15,712 nucleotides of DNA from SVQP01 sp045594445 (lineage in GTDB: Bacteria; Bacillota; Clostridia; Oscillospirales; CAG-272): NCBI GenBank assembly GCA_045594445.1, contig JAZNYL010000056.1, positions 1 through 15,712 on the forward strand. Direction: 5' to 3'. Both the position numbers and the translations under genes were made by a program. Every line of letters starts with the position of its first letter. Position 1 is the stretch's first letter. The notes beneath the pieces are model-generated. The model had not been told where the DNA came from and did not search any database. It worked only from the letters and a program-made list of their open reading frames with translations. Shown here piece after piece: positions 1 to 6,011 of this stretch.

Positions 1-10
1 CGGGCAGCTC

Positions 11-44
11 GAGGTGAGTTCGATTATCCTCGCTAAGAATACCA
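11..44 (+). repeat. Degenerate inverted copy of a tRNA T-arm and acceptor end
   Basis: Reading on the plus strand, GTGAGTTCGATT (15-26) and CTCGC (29-33) repeat the T-arm of the minus-strand tRNA-Arg next door, but two or three extra bases enlarge the T-loop and the acceptor-like part (TAAGAAT, then ACCA) does not match that tRNA. It could instead be the 3' end of another plus-strand tRNA whose body lies before the window, but the enlarged loop argues against a working tRNA. With the hairpin at 42-80 it forms a long imperfect palindrome centred near base 61. Confidence 0.45.
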
Positions 45-80
45 AAAGCCACAATACCGAGACGGTATTGTGTCTTTTGG
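42..80 (-). terminator. Strong hairpin after tRNA-Arg, possible terminator
   Basis: CCAAAAG (42-48) pairs with CTTTTGG (74-80), and CACAATACC (50-58) pairs with GGTATTGTG (64-72), with a single mismatch between the two helices. The 3' CCA of tRNA-Arg forms the base of the stem. No clean U-run follows, so this is either an imperfect terminator or a processing structure. Because it is nearly symmetrical it would work on both strands. Confidence 0.5.
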
Positions 81-152
81 CACCCCCAGCGAGAATCGAA
101 CTCACAACTAACCCTTAGGAGGGGCTTATTATATCCATTTAACTATGGAGGC
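78..152 (-). tRNA. tRNA-Arg (anticodon CCU)
   Basis: The minus strand folds as a full cloverleaf of 75 nt including an encoded CCA. The 7-bp acceptor is GCCTCCA against TGGGGGT with two G-U pairs. The D-arm is GTTA/TAAT, the anticodon stem AGCCC/GGGTT with loop CTCCTAA, and the T-arm GTGAG-TTCGATT-CTCGC, followed by discriminator G and CCA. The anticodon CCU reads AGG arginine codons. It has its own promoter (162-190). Confidence 0.93.
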
Positions 153-161
153 GTGATATAG

Positions 162-190
162 ATTATACCACAGCCTCGAAAAAAAAGCAA
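162..190 (-). promoter_or_regulatory. Promoter for tRNA-Arg
   Basis: On the minus strand TTGCTT (185-190) and a perfect TATAAT (162-167) are 17 bp apart, ending 9 bp before the tRNA 5' end. The -35 is weak (3 of 6); the -10 is consensus. Confidence 0.7.
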
Positions 191-215
191 GACCTAAAAA
201 CATAAAATATGACGG

Positions 216-1274
216 TTATCTGAGCCCCGTCCGCTCAAAAAACCACTTTTTTCGCAACTCTGCCGCACATCCACAAACCGCTGCACTCGGAGCTGCTTTG
301 CAGATCTGCATGGGAATGACGCGATTTTCTGCAGGGAGAATCGGCTTCAGACTTTGGTACACCCCGTTCAGAAACGCCTCGTCCAATCCGAATCTTGCGG
401 ATTCAAAAACGATCAGATCGGGTGTAAAGAAGGACTCCAGCGTGCTGACGGCATAAGCGACGGGGAGCACGGCTTCCTCGGTGCAAAGTGCCTGCGCGAG
501 TGCATTTGCTACCTTGACCTGACCGGGCAAGAGCAAGTCCCCGATACGGCAGATACGGGGCTCGGTCAGATTTCCGCGCATCCAGACCGAGGCGTACATC
601 ATATCGGATAAGCTGATATATACGCCGCATCCGGGATTCTGGTAAACGGCAAGGGAATTGAAATAGGTCTGCGCAGCAGCAATTTCGTCTATGACCAGAT
701 CGCACTCCCGACGAAGAATCTTTTCCGTGACTTGCACCATGTGCTCTCGCGATCTTGGCGAAATTGAAAGCGAACCCGTGATGCATTGTCGCTTGTCGTC
801 CTCGGGGGCTGTAATGATGGCGAGATAGGGCAGAGTCTGCTTGTCGGTGTTATACGCTCTGCGCACGGCGTTGAGAAAAATCAAAAGGTTATCGTCAAAA
901 GGAAAAATGTCGTTGTAATCGTGCAAGCAAATCTCCTTCGCTTGCATAGAAGGTGAGAGAATGTGCGCGGTAAAGCGGCGGCAGGAAAGATTCAGCACAA
1001 GGAAGATCGGCTTTGCATGAAACTGCAGCGTGCCGGGACGACGGCCCGCGCCCGAAACCGGCAGCTTTTCCTCGGTCCATATCCCTTGCTCGATCATGGC
1101 GTCTGCAATCTTGCCCGTGGTCATGATGGAAAGCTCGGTGGCGGTGGCAAGCTCTGCGCGCGTCATGGCCGTGCTTTCGCAAAGCGCGAAAAAGCAGGAG
1201 AGCAGGCTTTCGCGGCGAAATCCCGCGAAAGAAGGATGAATATGCTCGGTTGAAAGGCTGGGCTTATTTGACAT
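216..1274 (-). CDS. ROK-like transcriptional regulator with degenerate sugar-kinase domain
   Basis: A 352-residue protein. The N-terminus (about residues 38-68) is a winged helix-turn-helix of the type found in ROK repressors: TRAELATATELS, then a recognition-helix-like TTGKIADAMIEQGI, then the family's G-R-R-P turn at residues 77-80. The rest has the size of a ROK/ASKHA kinase-fold domain, but the usual phosphate-binding DxGGT motif and the CxCGxxGC zinc motif are not visible. It therefore probably binds DNA, perhaps with a sugar-type ligand, and is unlikely to be a kinase. A GTG six bases upstream is in frame, but the CGGAG ribosome-binding sequence sits 8 nt before the ATG at 1274, so that start was chosen. 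It is divergent from rplU and has its own promoter. Its target is unknown; no sugar-catabolism genes are adjacent. Confidence 0.7.
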   Translation of the reverse strand: MSNKPSLSTEHIHPSFAGFRRESLLSCFFALCESTAMTRAELATATELSIMTTGKIADAMIEQGIWTEEKLPVSGAGRRPGTLQFHAKPIFLVLNLSCRRFTAHILSPSMQAKEICLHDYNDIFPFDDNLLIFLNAVRRAYNTDKQTLPYLAIITAPEDDKRQCITGSLSISPRSREHMVQVTEKILRRECDLVIDEIAAAQTYFNSLAVYQNPGCGVYISLSDMMYASVWMRGNLTEPRICRIGDLLLPGQVKVANALAQALCTEEAVLPVAYAVSTLESFFTPDLIVFESARFGLDEAFLNGVYQSLKPILPAENRVIPMQICKAAPSAAVCGCAAELRKKWFFERTGLR

Positions 1275-1315
1275 AATCACACTCCGAAATGGTAAATACT
1301 GGAAATCACGATATC

Positions 1316-1344
1316 ATTATAGCCGTATTTGTCGGATTCGTCAA
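1316..1344 (-). promoter_or_regulatory. Promoter for the ROK-like regulator
   Basis: On the minus strand TTGACG (1339-1344) is followed after 17 bp by TATAAT (1316-1321), about 40 bp before the ATG. Eleven of twelve bases match the sigma-A consensus. Confidence 0.8.
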
Positions 1345-1376
1345 GAGAATTTTGTCGTTTAGATCAAAATAATTCT

Positions 1377-1395
1377 GCATTTTTTGAAAAAATGC
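1377..1395. promoter_or_regulatory. Perfect palindrome between divergent promoters
   Basis: GCATTTTTTGAAAAAATGC is a perfect inverted repeat with 9-base arms around a single G. It lies between the divergent promoters of the ROK-like gene and rplU. As DNA it resembles an AT-rich operator; as RNA the one-base loop would have to open by several bases. No function can be assigned from sequence. The rest of 1345-1456 is AT-rich without other clear structure. Confidence 0.35.
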
Positions 1396-1456
1396 GGATA
1401 AAGCAATTTGCACGAAAAAAATATCTGAAATTTGTGAAAAATATGAAACAAACCCC

Positions 1457-1485
1457 TTGACAAAACCTTTATACTATGCTAAAAT
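1457..1485 (+). promoter_or_regulatory. Promoter of the rplU-prp-rpmA operon
   Basis: Consensus TTGACA (1457-1462), a 17-bp spacer ending in TGC, then TAAAAT (1480-1485). The TGN before the -10 makes it an extended -10 promoter, as expected for a strongly expressed ribosomal protein operon. Confidence 0.85.
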
Positions 1486-1586
1486 ATATTGCCGCATAAA
1501 ATAGGCTTTTTTAAGTATGCAAATTTTGGTGACAAAAAATGCATCGCCGAACTTTAGCGAGACTATATGAAAGAGAGGTGCTTTTC
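1486..1586 (+). promoter_or_regulatory. rplU 5' leader, candidate L21 autoregulatory element
   Basis: About 95 nt of transcribed leader precede rplU. Visible structure includes GCATA (1494-1498) mirrored by TATGC farther on, and TCGC/GCGA flanking the CGAACTTTA loop near 1544-1560. An L21 leader motif upstream of rplU is known in Firmicutes, so autoregulation by L21 is plausible, but I matched position and not a consensus. A covariance search with the L21 leader model would decide. Confidence 0.4.
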
Positions 1587-1898
1587 GTGTTTGCAGTAAT
1601 TGAAACCGGCGGAAAGCAGTACAAGGTACTCGAGCAGGACATCATCTATGTCGAGAAGCTCAATGTTGAGGAAGGCAGCGAGATCGTATTTGATAAGGTC
1701 GTTGCAGTTTCTACCGACGCAGGCTTTAAGGCAGGCGTTCCCACCGTTGAAGGCGCTAAGGTAACCGCTACTGTGCTCAAGAACGGTAAGAACAAGAAGA
1801 TTTACGTTATGAAGTACAAGCCCAAGAAGAACGAAAAGAAGAAGATCGGTCACAGACAGCCTTACACCAAGGTTCAGATCACTAAGATCGAGGCTTAA
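1587..1898 (+). CDS. rplU: 50S ribosomal protein L21
   Basis: A 103-residue protein of standard L21 length. It begins (M)FAVIETGGKQYKV, the hallmark N-terminus, and carries the basic RNA-binding stretch KKIYVMKYKPKKNEKKKIGHRQPYT near the C-terminus, where the GHRQ-YT signature is typical. L21 binds 23S rRNA in the large subunit. The start is GTG at 1587, placed by the AGAGAGGTG ribosome-binding site six bases upstream and by family alignment; an in-frame ATG at 1539 would add 16 unrelated residues. First gene of the operon, followed after 14 bp by prp and then rpmA. Confidence 0.96.
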   Translation: MFAVIETGGKQYKVLEQDIIYVEKLNVEEGSEIVFDKVVAVSTDAGFKAGVPTVEGAKVTATVLKNGKNKKIYVMKYKPKKNEKKKIGHRQPYTKVQITKIEA

Positions 1899-1912
1899 TT
1901 TTTCGGTTTTTT

Positions 1913-2284
1913 ATGACCAAGCTGGTATTTTTCAGAAGCGACGGAATTTTCTACGGCTTTGAGGAACAGGGACACACAGGGTACGGACAAGAGGGTGACG
2001 ACGTCATCTGCGCAGCGCTGTCTGCAATGACGATGCTGATCATCAATACCGTTGAAGTGGCGTATGCATCACAGATCGATTATACGATCGACGAGACTAC
2101 GACAAAGATCACGGTTAAGTCCAAGTCGGCTCTCCCCGAATACGAGGAGGACGATTACAAGCGTTATGCCGTATCGGGCATCTTCATGGCTTATTACAAG
2201 CAGATTGAGGATATGATCGAGGAGTATTACGATTACCTGGACGTATCTGTTGTTGACAGACCGTACGAGTCGCAAACCACGTAA
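1913..2284 (+). CDS. prp: Ribosomal-processing cysteine protease Prp (YsxB family)
   Basis: A 123-residue protein with the Prp signature GHTGYGQEGDDVICAALS. His21 and Cys33 match the catalytic pair of the family. Prp removes the N-terminal extension of ribosomal protein L27, whose gene lies immediately downstream and carries the matching cleavage motif. The gene sits 14 bp after rplU and no clear Shine-Dalgarno sequence precedes its ATG (the upstream bases are a T-rich run). Translation is therefore probably weak and may depend on coupling from rplU, which would keep this enzyme scarce relative to the two ribosomal proteins. The acidic, tyrosine-rich C-terminal helix is normal for the family. 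Confidence 0.92.
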   Translation: MTKLVFFRSDGIFYGFEEQGHTGYGQEGDDVICAALSAMTMLIINTVEVAYASQIDYTIDETTTKITVKSKSALPEYEEDDYKRYAVSGIFMAYYKQIEDMIEEYYDYLDVSVVDRPYESQTT

Positions 2285-2342
2285 TTTTTCAAATTCAGAA
2301 TCCCCTTGGATTGGGATCGCACAAAAAGATGGAGGTAAGATC

Positions 2343-2621
2343 ATGTTGAGACTTAGTTTACAGTTCTTTGCTCATAAAAAGGGTGTCGGCTCTACTAAGA
2401 ACGGTCGTGACAGTGAGTCTAAGCGCCTTGGCGTTAAGAAGGCTGACGGTCAGGCAGTTATCGCCGGCAACATCATCGTAAGACAGAGAGGAACCGCTAT
2501 CCACGCTGGTAACAACGTTGGCATGGGCACTGACCACACTCTGTACGCGCTGATTGACGGCAAGGTAAAATTTGAACACAAGACTAAGGACAAGAAGCAG
2601 GTCAGCGTATACGCAGACTGA
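2343..2621 (+). CDS. rpmA: 50S ribosomal protein L27 with Prp-cleaved N-terminal extension
   Basis: A 92-residue L27. The mature region starts AHKKGVGSTKNGRDSESKRLG, the conserved L27 N-terminus that reaches towards the peptidyl transferase centre. It is preceded by MLRLSLQFF, the Firmicute pre-sequence that Prp cleaves after the two phenylalanines. ATG at 2343 follows a strong GGAGG site (2331-2335). An upstream in-frame start at 2250 would overlap prp and add unrelated residues, so it was rejected. The order rplU-prp-rpmA is the classical one. A strong terminator follows directly, so the operon ends here and does not continue into obg as it does in many relatives. Confidence 0.96.
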   Translation: MLRLSLQFFAHKKGVGSTKNGRDSESKRLGVKKADGQAVIAGNIIVRQRGTAIHAGNNVGMGTDHTLYALIDGKVKFEHKTKDKKQVSVYAD

Positions 2622-2635
2622 TTTCTGTCGGGTCC

Positions 2636-2681
2636 AAACGTAAAAGGGGTGCTTTCGTAGCACCCTTTTTACGTTTCTTTT
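2636..2681. terminator. Bidirectional terminator between rpmA and the dehydrogenase-like gene
   Basis: A hairpin with an 18-bp stem: AAACGTAAAAGGGGTGCT (2636-2653) pairs with AGCACCCTTTTTACGTTT (2659-2676) around TTCGT, with one G-T pair. CTTTTATTTT follows on the plus strand. The reverse gene ends at 2680, so the same stem can end both convergent transcripts; in the minus direction it lacks a clean U-run after the stem. Confidence 0.88.
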
Positions 2682-3663
2682 ATTTTGCACCGAAAAGGTG
2701 CTCGTTGGCCAATAGCTGCGCGTGCTGCCGTGCGGCAGCCTTACGCAGCAGCTCCGCCTCGGCGGGATCCGGAATGATCCGACGTACTACGCGTGCACCG
2801 TGCGCACCGACAAGGCAGGGCAGGCTCAGACAAGCGTGCGAGAGATCGCAATAGTCGTCGGCATCTATGCAAAGTGGCATCAGGGTATTGCGATCGTTCA
2901 GAATGGCGTCCGCAATACGAACGCAGGCGCTGGCGATGGAAAAATCCGCTCGCCCCTTTGCGTCGCAAGCGCGGTCCTGGGCATATACGGCATCGTCCAG
3001 CAAGGAGCGAAGCACAGTGATATCCTCGCTGCGTCCTCTTGCCATCAGATAGTCACGCGCAGGCATCCCACACACGGACAGCTTGCTTTGCAGCAGCACG
3101 GCATGCCCGTCCGAGGCTCCCACGACCAAGGCCTGCACGTTTTGCGCGTCGGTGTTGAGATAGCGCGCCATCAATCCTGCAAGGCGGACGCAGAGCGGCA
3201 TGGTGCCGATTCCCAGAACGCGCGACGTGGGCAGCCCCGTATAGCGTAATATCATACGGGTGATCAGGTCGCACGGATCGCTGACGACCAAGACTGTCGC
3301 ATCCGATAAAAATGCTGTCACAGAGCCAAGTACCTTGCGCACCGGCGGCGCATTCAGCTCAAGCAAATCCGCGTGCGCCGATTCGTGCAGGGCAGGAATT
3401 CCAAGAGCCAACACGATCAGGGCGCAATCTTCTAAGTCTGCGAAATCTCCCGCCCAGATATCCGCTTTTACGTGTGGGGAAAGCGAAGCAATGACGTCGG
3501 CTGCTTGACCTTCTGCCATTCTTTTGTCGGCGTCTAAGAGCACCAGCTCTTCAAACAGATCGCTCTGCGCAAGCGCGTAAGCAATAGTACCGCCCGTGCT
3601 CTGACAGCCAACCACGGCACATTTTCGTTTGTTTTGCATCCGGTCAAACGTGAAATACGACAT
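2680..3663 (-). CDS. Lactate/malate dehydrogenase superfamily protein, catalytic residues missing
   Basis: A 327-residue protein that aligns along its length with L-lactate dehydrogenase: Rossmann start AVVGCQSTGGTIAYAL, second strand ending LLDAD, the active-site loop region ESAHADLLELNAPPVRKVLG, SDPCDL for the family's SNPVD, and GTMPLCVR for GTxLDTAR. Aligned without gaps, the residues that are Arg109, Asp168 and His195 in Bacillus LDH are His, Leu and Ser here (VVGASDGH replaces IIGEHGDT). The middle Gly of GxGxxG is Gln. Arg171 and the NAD-ribose-type Asp remain. It may therefore bind a dinucleotide without LDH chemistry. ATG at 3663 was chosen because GGAGG lies 5 nt upstream; an in-frame ATG at 3675 has no such site. 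It probably shares the glpK transcript, since no promoter is visible between the two genes. Confidence 0.75.
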   Translation of the reverse strand: MSYFTFDRMQNKRKCAVVGCQSTGGTIAYALAQSDLFEELVLLDADKRMAEGQAADVIASLSPHVKADIWAGDFADLEDCALIVLALGIPALHESAHADLLELNAPPVRKVLGSVTAFLSDATVLVVSDPCDLITRMILRYTGLPTSRVLGIGTMPLCVRLAGLMARYLNTDAQNVQALVVGASDGHAVLLQSKLSVCGMPARDYLMARGRSEDITVLRSLLDDAVYAQDRACDAKGRADFSIASACVRIADAILNDRNTLMPLCIDADDYCDLSHACLSLPCLVGAHGARVVRRIIPDPAEAELLRKAAARQHAQLLANEHLFGAK

Positions 3664-3668
3664 AAAGA

Positions 3669-3705
3669 CCTCCATACCACGGTAATATCTACCATAGTAT
3701 GGAGG
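3669..3705 (-). promoter_or_regulatory. Hairpin masking the ribosome-binding site of the dehydrogenase-like gene
   Basis: In the minus-strand RNA, CCTCCATAC (from 3705) pairs with GTATGGAGG (ending at 3669) over 9 bp, with a second inner helix of GGTA/TACC. The GGAGG in the 3' arm is the Shine-Dalgarno site of the gene starting at 3663. No U-run follows, so this looks like translational control rather than a terminator. It occupies most of the 54-bp gap after glpK. Confidence 0.6.
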
Positions 3706-3717
3706 TTTCCTGATATT

Positions 3718-5202
3718 TTATTCACTCAGCGTCCGTCCGACAGCCTTTTTCCAGCCGTCGTAAAGCGAATTCCGCTGCTCTTGAGTCATTTGCGCGTCAA
3801 ACTGTGCATCGGGACGGTAAATGGCGCGAATGGCGTCCAGAGAATCGTAAACGCCCACGGCAAGGCCTGCAAGGCAGGCAGCACCAAGCGCGGTGGTTTC
3901 AATGCAGGAGGGGCGCACGATGCGCTTATCGGTCACGTCCGCCTGAAATTGCAGCAAGAACTTGTTGGCACTCGCGCCGCCGTCTACCTTCAAGGAGTTC
4001 ACGGGTGCGTTTGCCTCCTGCTCCATGACGGCAAGCACGTCGGCCGTCTGGTAAGCCATGGCCTCCAGCGTAGCGCGCACGATATGCGCCTTGGTTGCAG
4101 CACGTGTCAAGCCGACAATGCTGCCTCTTGCGTAAGGATCCCAGTAGGGTGCACCCAAGCCCACGAACGCGGGCACAAAGTAAACGCCGCCGTTGTCGGG
4201 CACGCTGCGTGCCAGCTTTTCGGTATCTGACGAGGAGCGGATGATGCCAAGGCCGTCGCGCAGCCATTGCACGGCAGCGCCGCATACGAATACCGAGCCC
4301 TCCAGCACGTACTGCGTTTTGTCACCGATCCGCCACGCGATTGAAGTCACAAGTCCATTCTGCGAGGTCACGGCAGTTTCACCCGTGTTCATGAGCATAA
4401 AGCCGCCCGTGCCGTAAGTATTCTTGACGTCGCCCTTGTCAAAGCAGCATTGGCCGAACAGGGCAGCCTGCTGGTCGCCGGCAACACCTGCGATGGGTAC
4501 CTCAATACCGAACAGCATGGGCTTGGTATAACCGAAAATGCCCGAGGAGGGCAGTACCGTCGGCAGCATGCACGCGGGAATTTCAAAGAGGTCTAAAAGC
4601 TCCCGGTCCCAGCAAAGCTCGTGAATATTGTAAAGCATGGTGCGCGCTGCGTTACTGGGGTCAGTTGCGTGCACCTTACCACCCGTCAGCATCCAGATCA
4701 GCCAGGTGTCAATGGTGCCGAACAGCAAGTCTCCGTTTTGCGCCTTTTCCATGGCACCGGGGATGTTTTGCAGGATCCAGCGGATCTTGGTGGCAGAGAA
4801 ATACGAGTCGATCAGAAGTCCTGTTTTGGCTTTGACTGTGTCACCGTAACCTTGCTCCTTGAGAGCGTCGCAATAGTCTGCCGTGCGGCGGCACTGCCAT
4901 ACGATGGCGTTGTATATCGGCTTACCCGTATGCTTATCCCAGACCACGGTGGTCTCGCGCTGGTTGGTGATGCCGATTGCGGCGAGATCCGTGCCGTCAA
5001 GGCCGGATTTGGCCAATGCCTCGTGCGCCACGCCAATCTGCGTCGCCCAGATCTCGGTGGGATCGTGCTCCACCCAACCGTCGCTCGGGAAAATCTGCGT
5101 AAATTCCTTTTGAGCCGTGGAGATCATTTCTCCGTTTGAGGAGAAGATAATGGCGCGGCAGCTGGTCGTGCCTTGGTCCATTGCAAGCAAATACTGTTTC
5201 AT
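3718..5202 (-). CDS. glpK: Glycerol kinase
   Basis: A 494-residue FGGY-family kinase of full length that phosphorylates glycerol to sn-glycerol 3-phosphate with ATP in the cytoplasm. Visible hallmarks are DQGTTSCRAI at residues 9-18 (ATP-binding), GWVEHDP at 42-48, ITNQRETTVVWD, the substrate-region VWQCRRT, GVAGDQQAALFGQ at 239-251, YGTGGFMLMNTG, PAFVGLGAPYWDPYARG and DGGASANKFLLQFQAD. The ATG follows GGAGGT by seven bases. In Enterococcus-type GlpK a histidine near residue 232 is phosphorylated by HPr of the sugar phosphotransferase system; here the aligned position (KPMLFG) is Met229, so that control seems absent. It is first in a likely two-gene unit with the dehydrogenase-like gene. No glpF or glpD is nearby. 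Confidence 0.96.
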   Translation of the reverse strand: MKQYLLAMDQGTTSCRAIIFSSNGEMISTAQKEFTQIFPSDGWVEHDPTEIWATQIGVAHEALAKSGLDGTDLAAIGITNQRETTVVWDKHTGKPIYNAIVWQCRRTADYCDALKEQGYGDTVKAKTGLLIDSYFSATKIRWILQNIPGAMEKAQNGDLLFGTIDTWLIWMLTGGKVHATDPSNAARTMLYNIHELCWDRELLDLFEIPACMLPTVLPSSGIFGYTKPMLFGIEVPIAGVAGDQQAALFGQCCFDKGDVKNTYGTGGFMLMNTGETAVTSQNGLVTSIAWRIGDKTQYVLEGSVFVCGAAVQWLRDGLGIIRSSSDTEKLARSVPDNGGVYFVPAFVGLGAPYWDPYARGSIVGLTRAATKAHIVRATLEAMAYQTADVLAVMEQEANAPVNSLKVDGGASANKFLLQFQADVTDKRIVRPSCIETTALGAACLAGLAVGVYDSLDAIRAIYRPDAQFDAQMTQEQRNSLYDGWKKAVGRTLSE

Positions 5203-5229
5203 TCGTGCACCTCCGCGTGTATTTTCTTC

Positions 5230-5258
5230 AGTATATCACAAATCGGAAAAATTGTCAA
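5230..5258 (-). promoter_or_regulatory. Promoter for glpK
   Basis: On the minus strand a consensus TTGACA (5253-5258), a 17-bp spacer and TATACT (5230-5235), preceded by TGA as an extended -10. No catabolite-responsive (cre) site was recognised here. It is back to back with the promoter at 5264-5292. Confidence 0.85.
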
Positions 5259-5263
5259 ACCCC

Positions 5264-5292
5264 TTTACCGATCCGCGCAAATGTGTTATAAT
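5264..5292 (+). promoter_or_regulatory. Promoter for the EEP-family gene
   Basis: TTTACC (5264-5269), a 17-bp spacer ending in TGT, and a perfect TATAAT (5287-5292). The start codon is 21 bp downstream, so the leader is very short. Confidence 0.8.
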
Positions 5293-5312
5293 GAGGAAAA
5301 GAGGTGATAGAT

Positions 5313-6011
5313 ATGAAATCCTTTCGTTTGGTCAGCTATAATATCTGCTCGTCACATTTTCTGCATGGGCATTATACGGAAGAGAATCTGAAGCTTTTGG
5401 CAGAGAGCATTGCCGACGAGAGCTTTGGCGTGGTATGTCTGCAGGAGGTGGACAAGGTGTGCACGCGTTCCGAGGGCGTGGATATGACGGCCGAGCTCGC
5501 GCGCATGGCGGGATATCCGCACGCGTATTTCATTAAAATCCGCGATTTTCAGGGCGGAGAATACGGCACGGCCATTCTGTCGCGTTACCCGATCATCCGG
5601 GCCGAGACGCGAAATTTTGCGGTCAGGATCGCTAAGCAGGGAACGTCCTGCGGCTACGCGGTGCTTGACGTGGACGGCGAGCAGGTGACCGTGTTCAATA
5701 CGCACCTTTCTGTGGAGAGTGACGAAGCGAACACCGACACCATGCTGTGCCTTGGCGATATTCTTTCGGATTATTTGCAAAAAAACAATGGCAGAATCCT
5801 TTGCTGTGGGGATTTCAATACCAATCCCGAAAAATTAGCAAAGCATCTGCCAATGTTCAAATATGCAAATCCGGGGCTGCACACCTATGCCGACCGCTCG
5901 ATCGACAACGTACTGTATCTCGGATACGAGGTGCAAAACGTGCATACGGTTGATACCACGACAAGCCGCGTGACCGACCACAATATGCTGGTGTGTGACG
6001 TCGCTTTATAA
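5313..6011 (+). CDS. Endonuclease/exonuclease/phosphatase family protein
   Basis: A 232-residue single-domain protein of the EEP fold (Mg2+-dependent phosphoesterases related to exonuclease III, DNase I and inositol phosphatases). The active-site motifs appear in order: SYNI with Asn10, CLQEVD with Glu45, YGTAILSRYPI, NTHLS with His131, GDFNTNP with Asp167 and Asn169, SIDNVLYLG with Asp198, and the terminal TDHNML with Asp222-His223. All expected catalytic residues are present, so it should be active. The substrate (nucleic acid, phospholipid or another phosphodiester) cannot be told from sequence. There is no signal peptide, so it is probably cytoplasmic. ATG at 5313 has a GAGGTG site seven bases upstream; the in-frame GTG at 5304 lies within that site. 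Its stop overlaps the convergent alanyl-tRNA editing gene by 6 bp. Confidence 0.9.
   Translation: MKSFRLVSYNICSSHFLHGHYTEENLKLLAESIADESFGVVCLQEVDKVCTRSEGVDMTAELARMAGYPHAYFIKIRDFQGGEYGTAILSRYPIIRAETRNFAVRIAKQGTSCGYAVLDVDGEQVTVFNTHLSVESDEANTDTMLCLGDILSDYLQKNNGRILCCGDFNTNPEKLAKHLPMFKYANPGLHTYADRSIDNVLYLGYEVQNVHTVDTTTSRVTDHNMLVCDVAL

Noticed and set aside
1539..1586. Upstream ATG extension of rplU
   Set aside because: It would add 16 residues absent from L21, while GTG at 1587 has the ribosome-binding site at the right distance.
3634..5139. Long plus-strand frames opposite glpK
   Set aside because: They are shadows of a full-length glycerol kinase and have no start signals.
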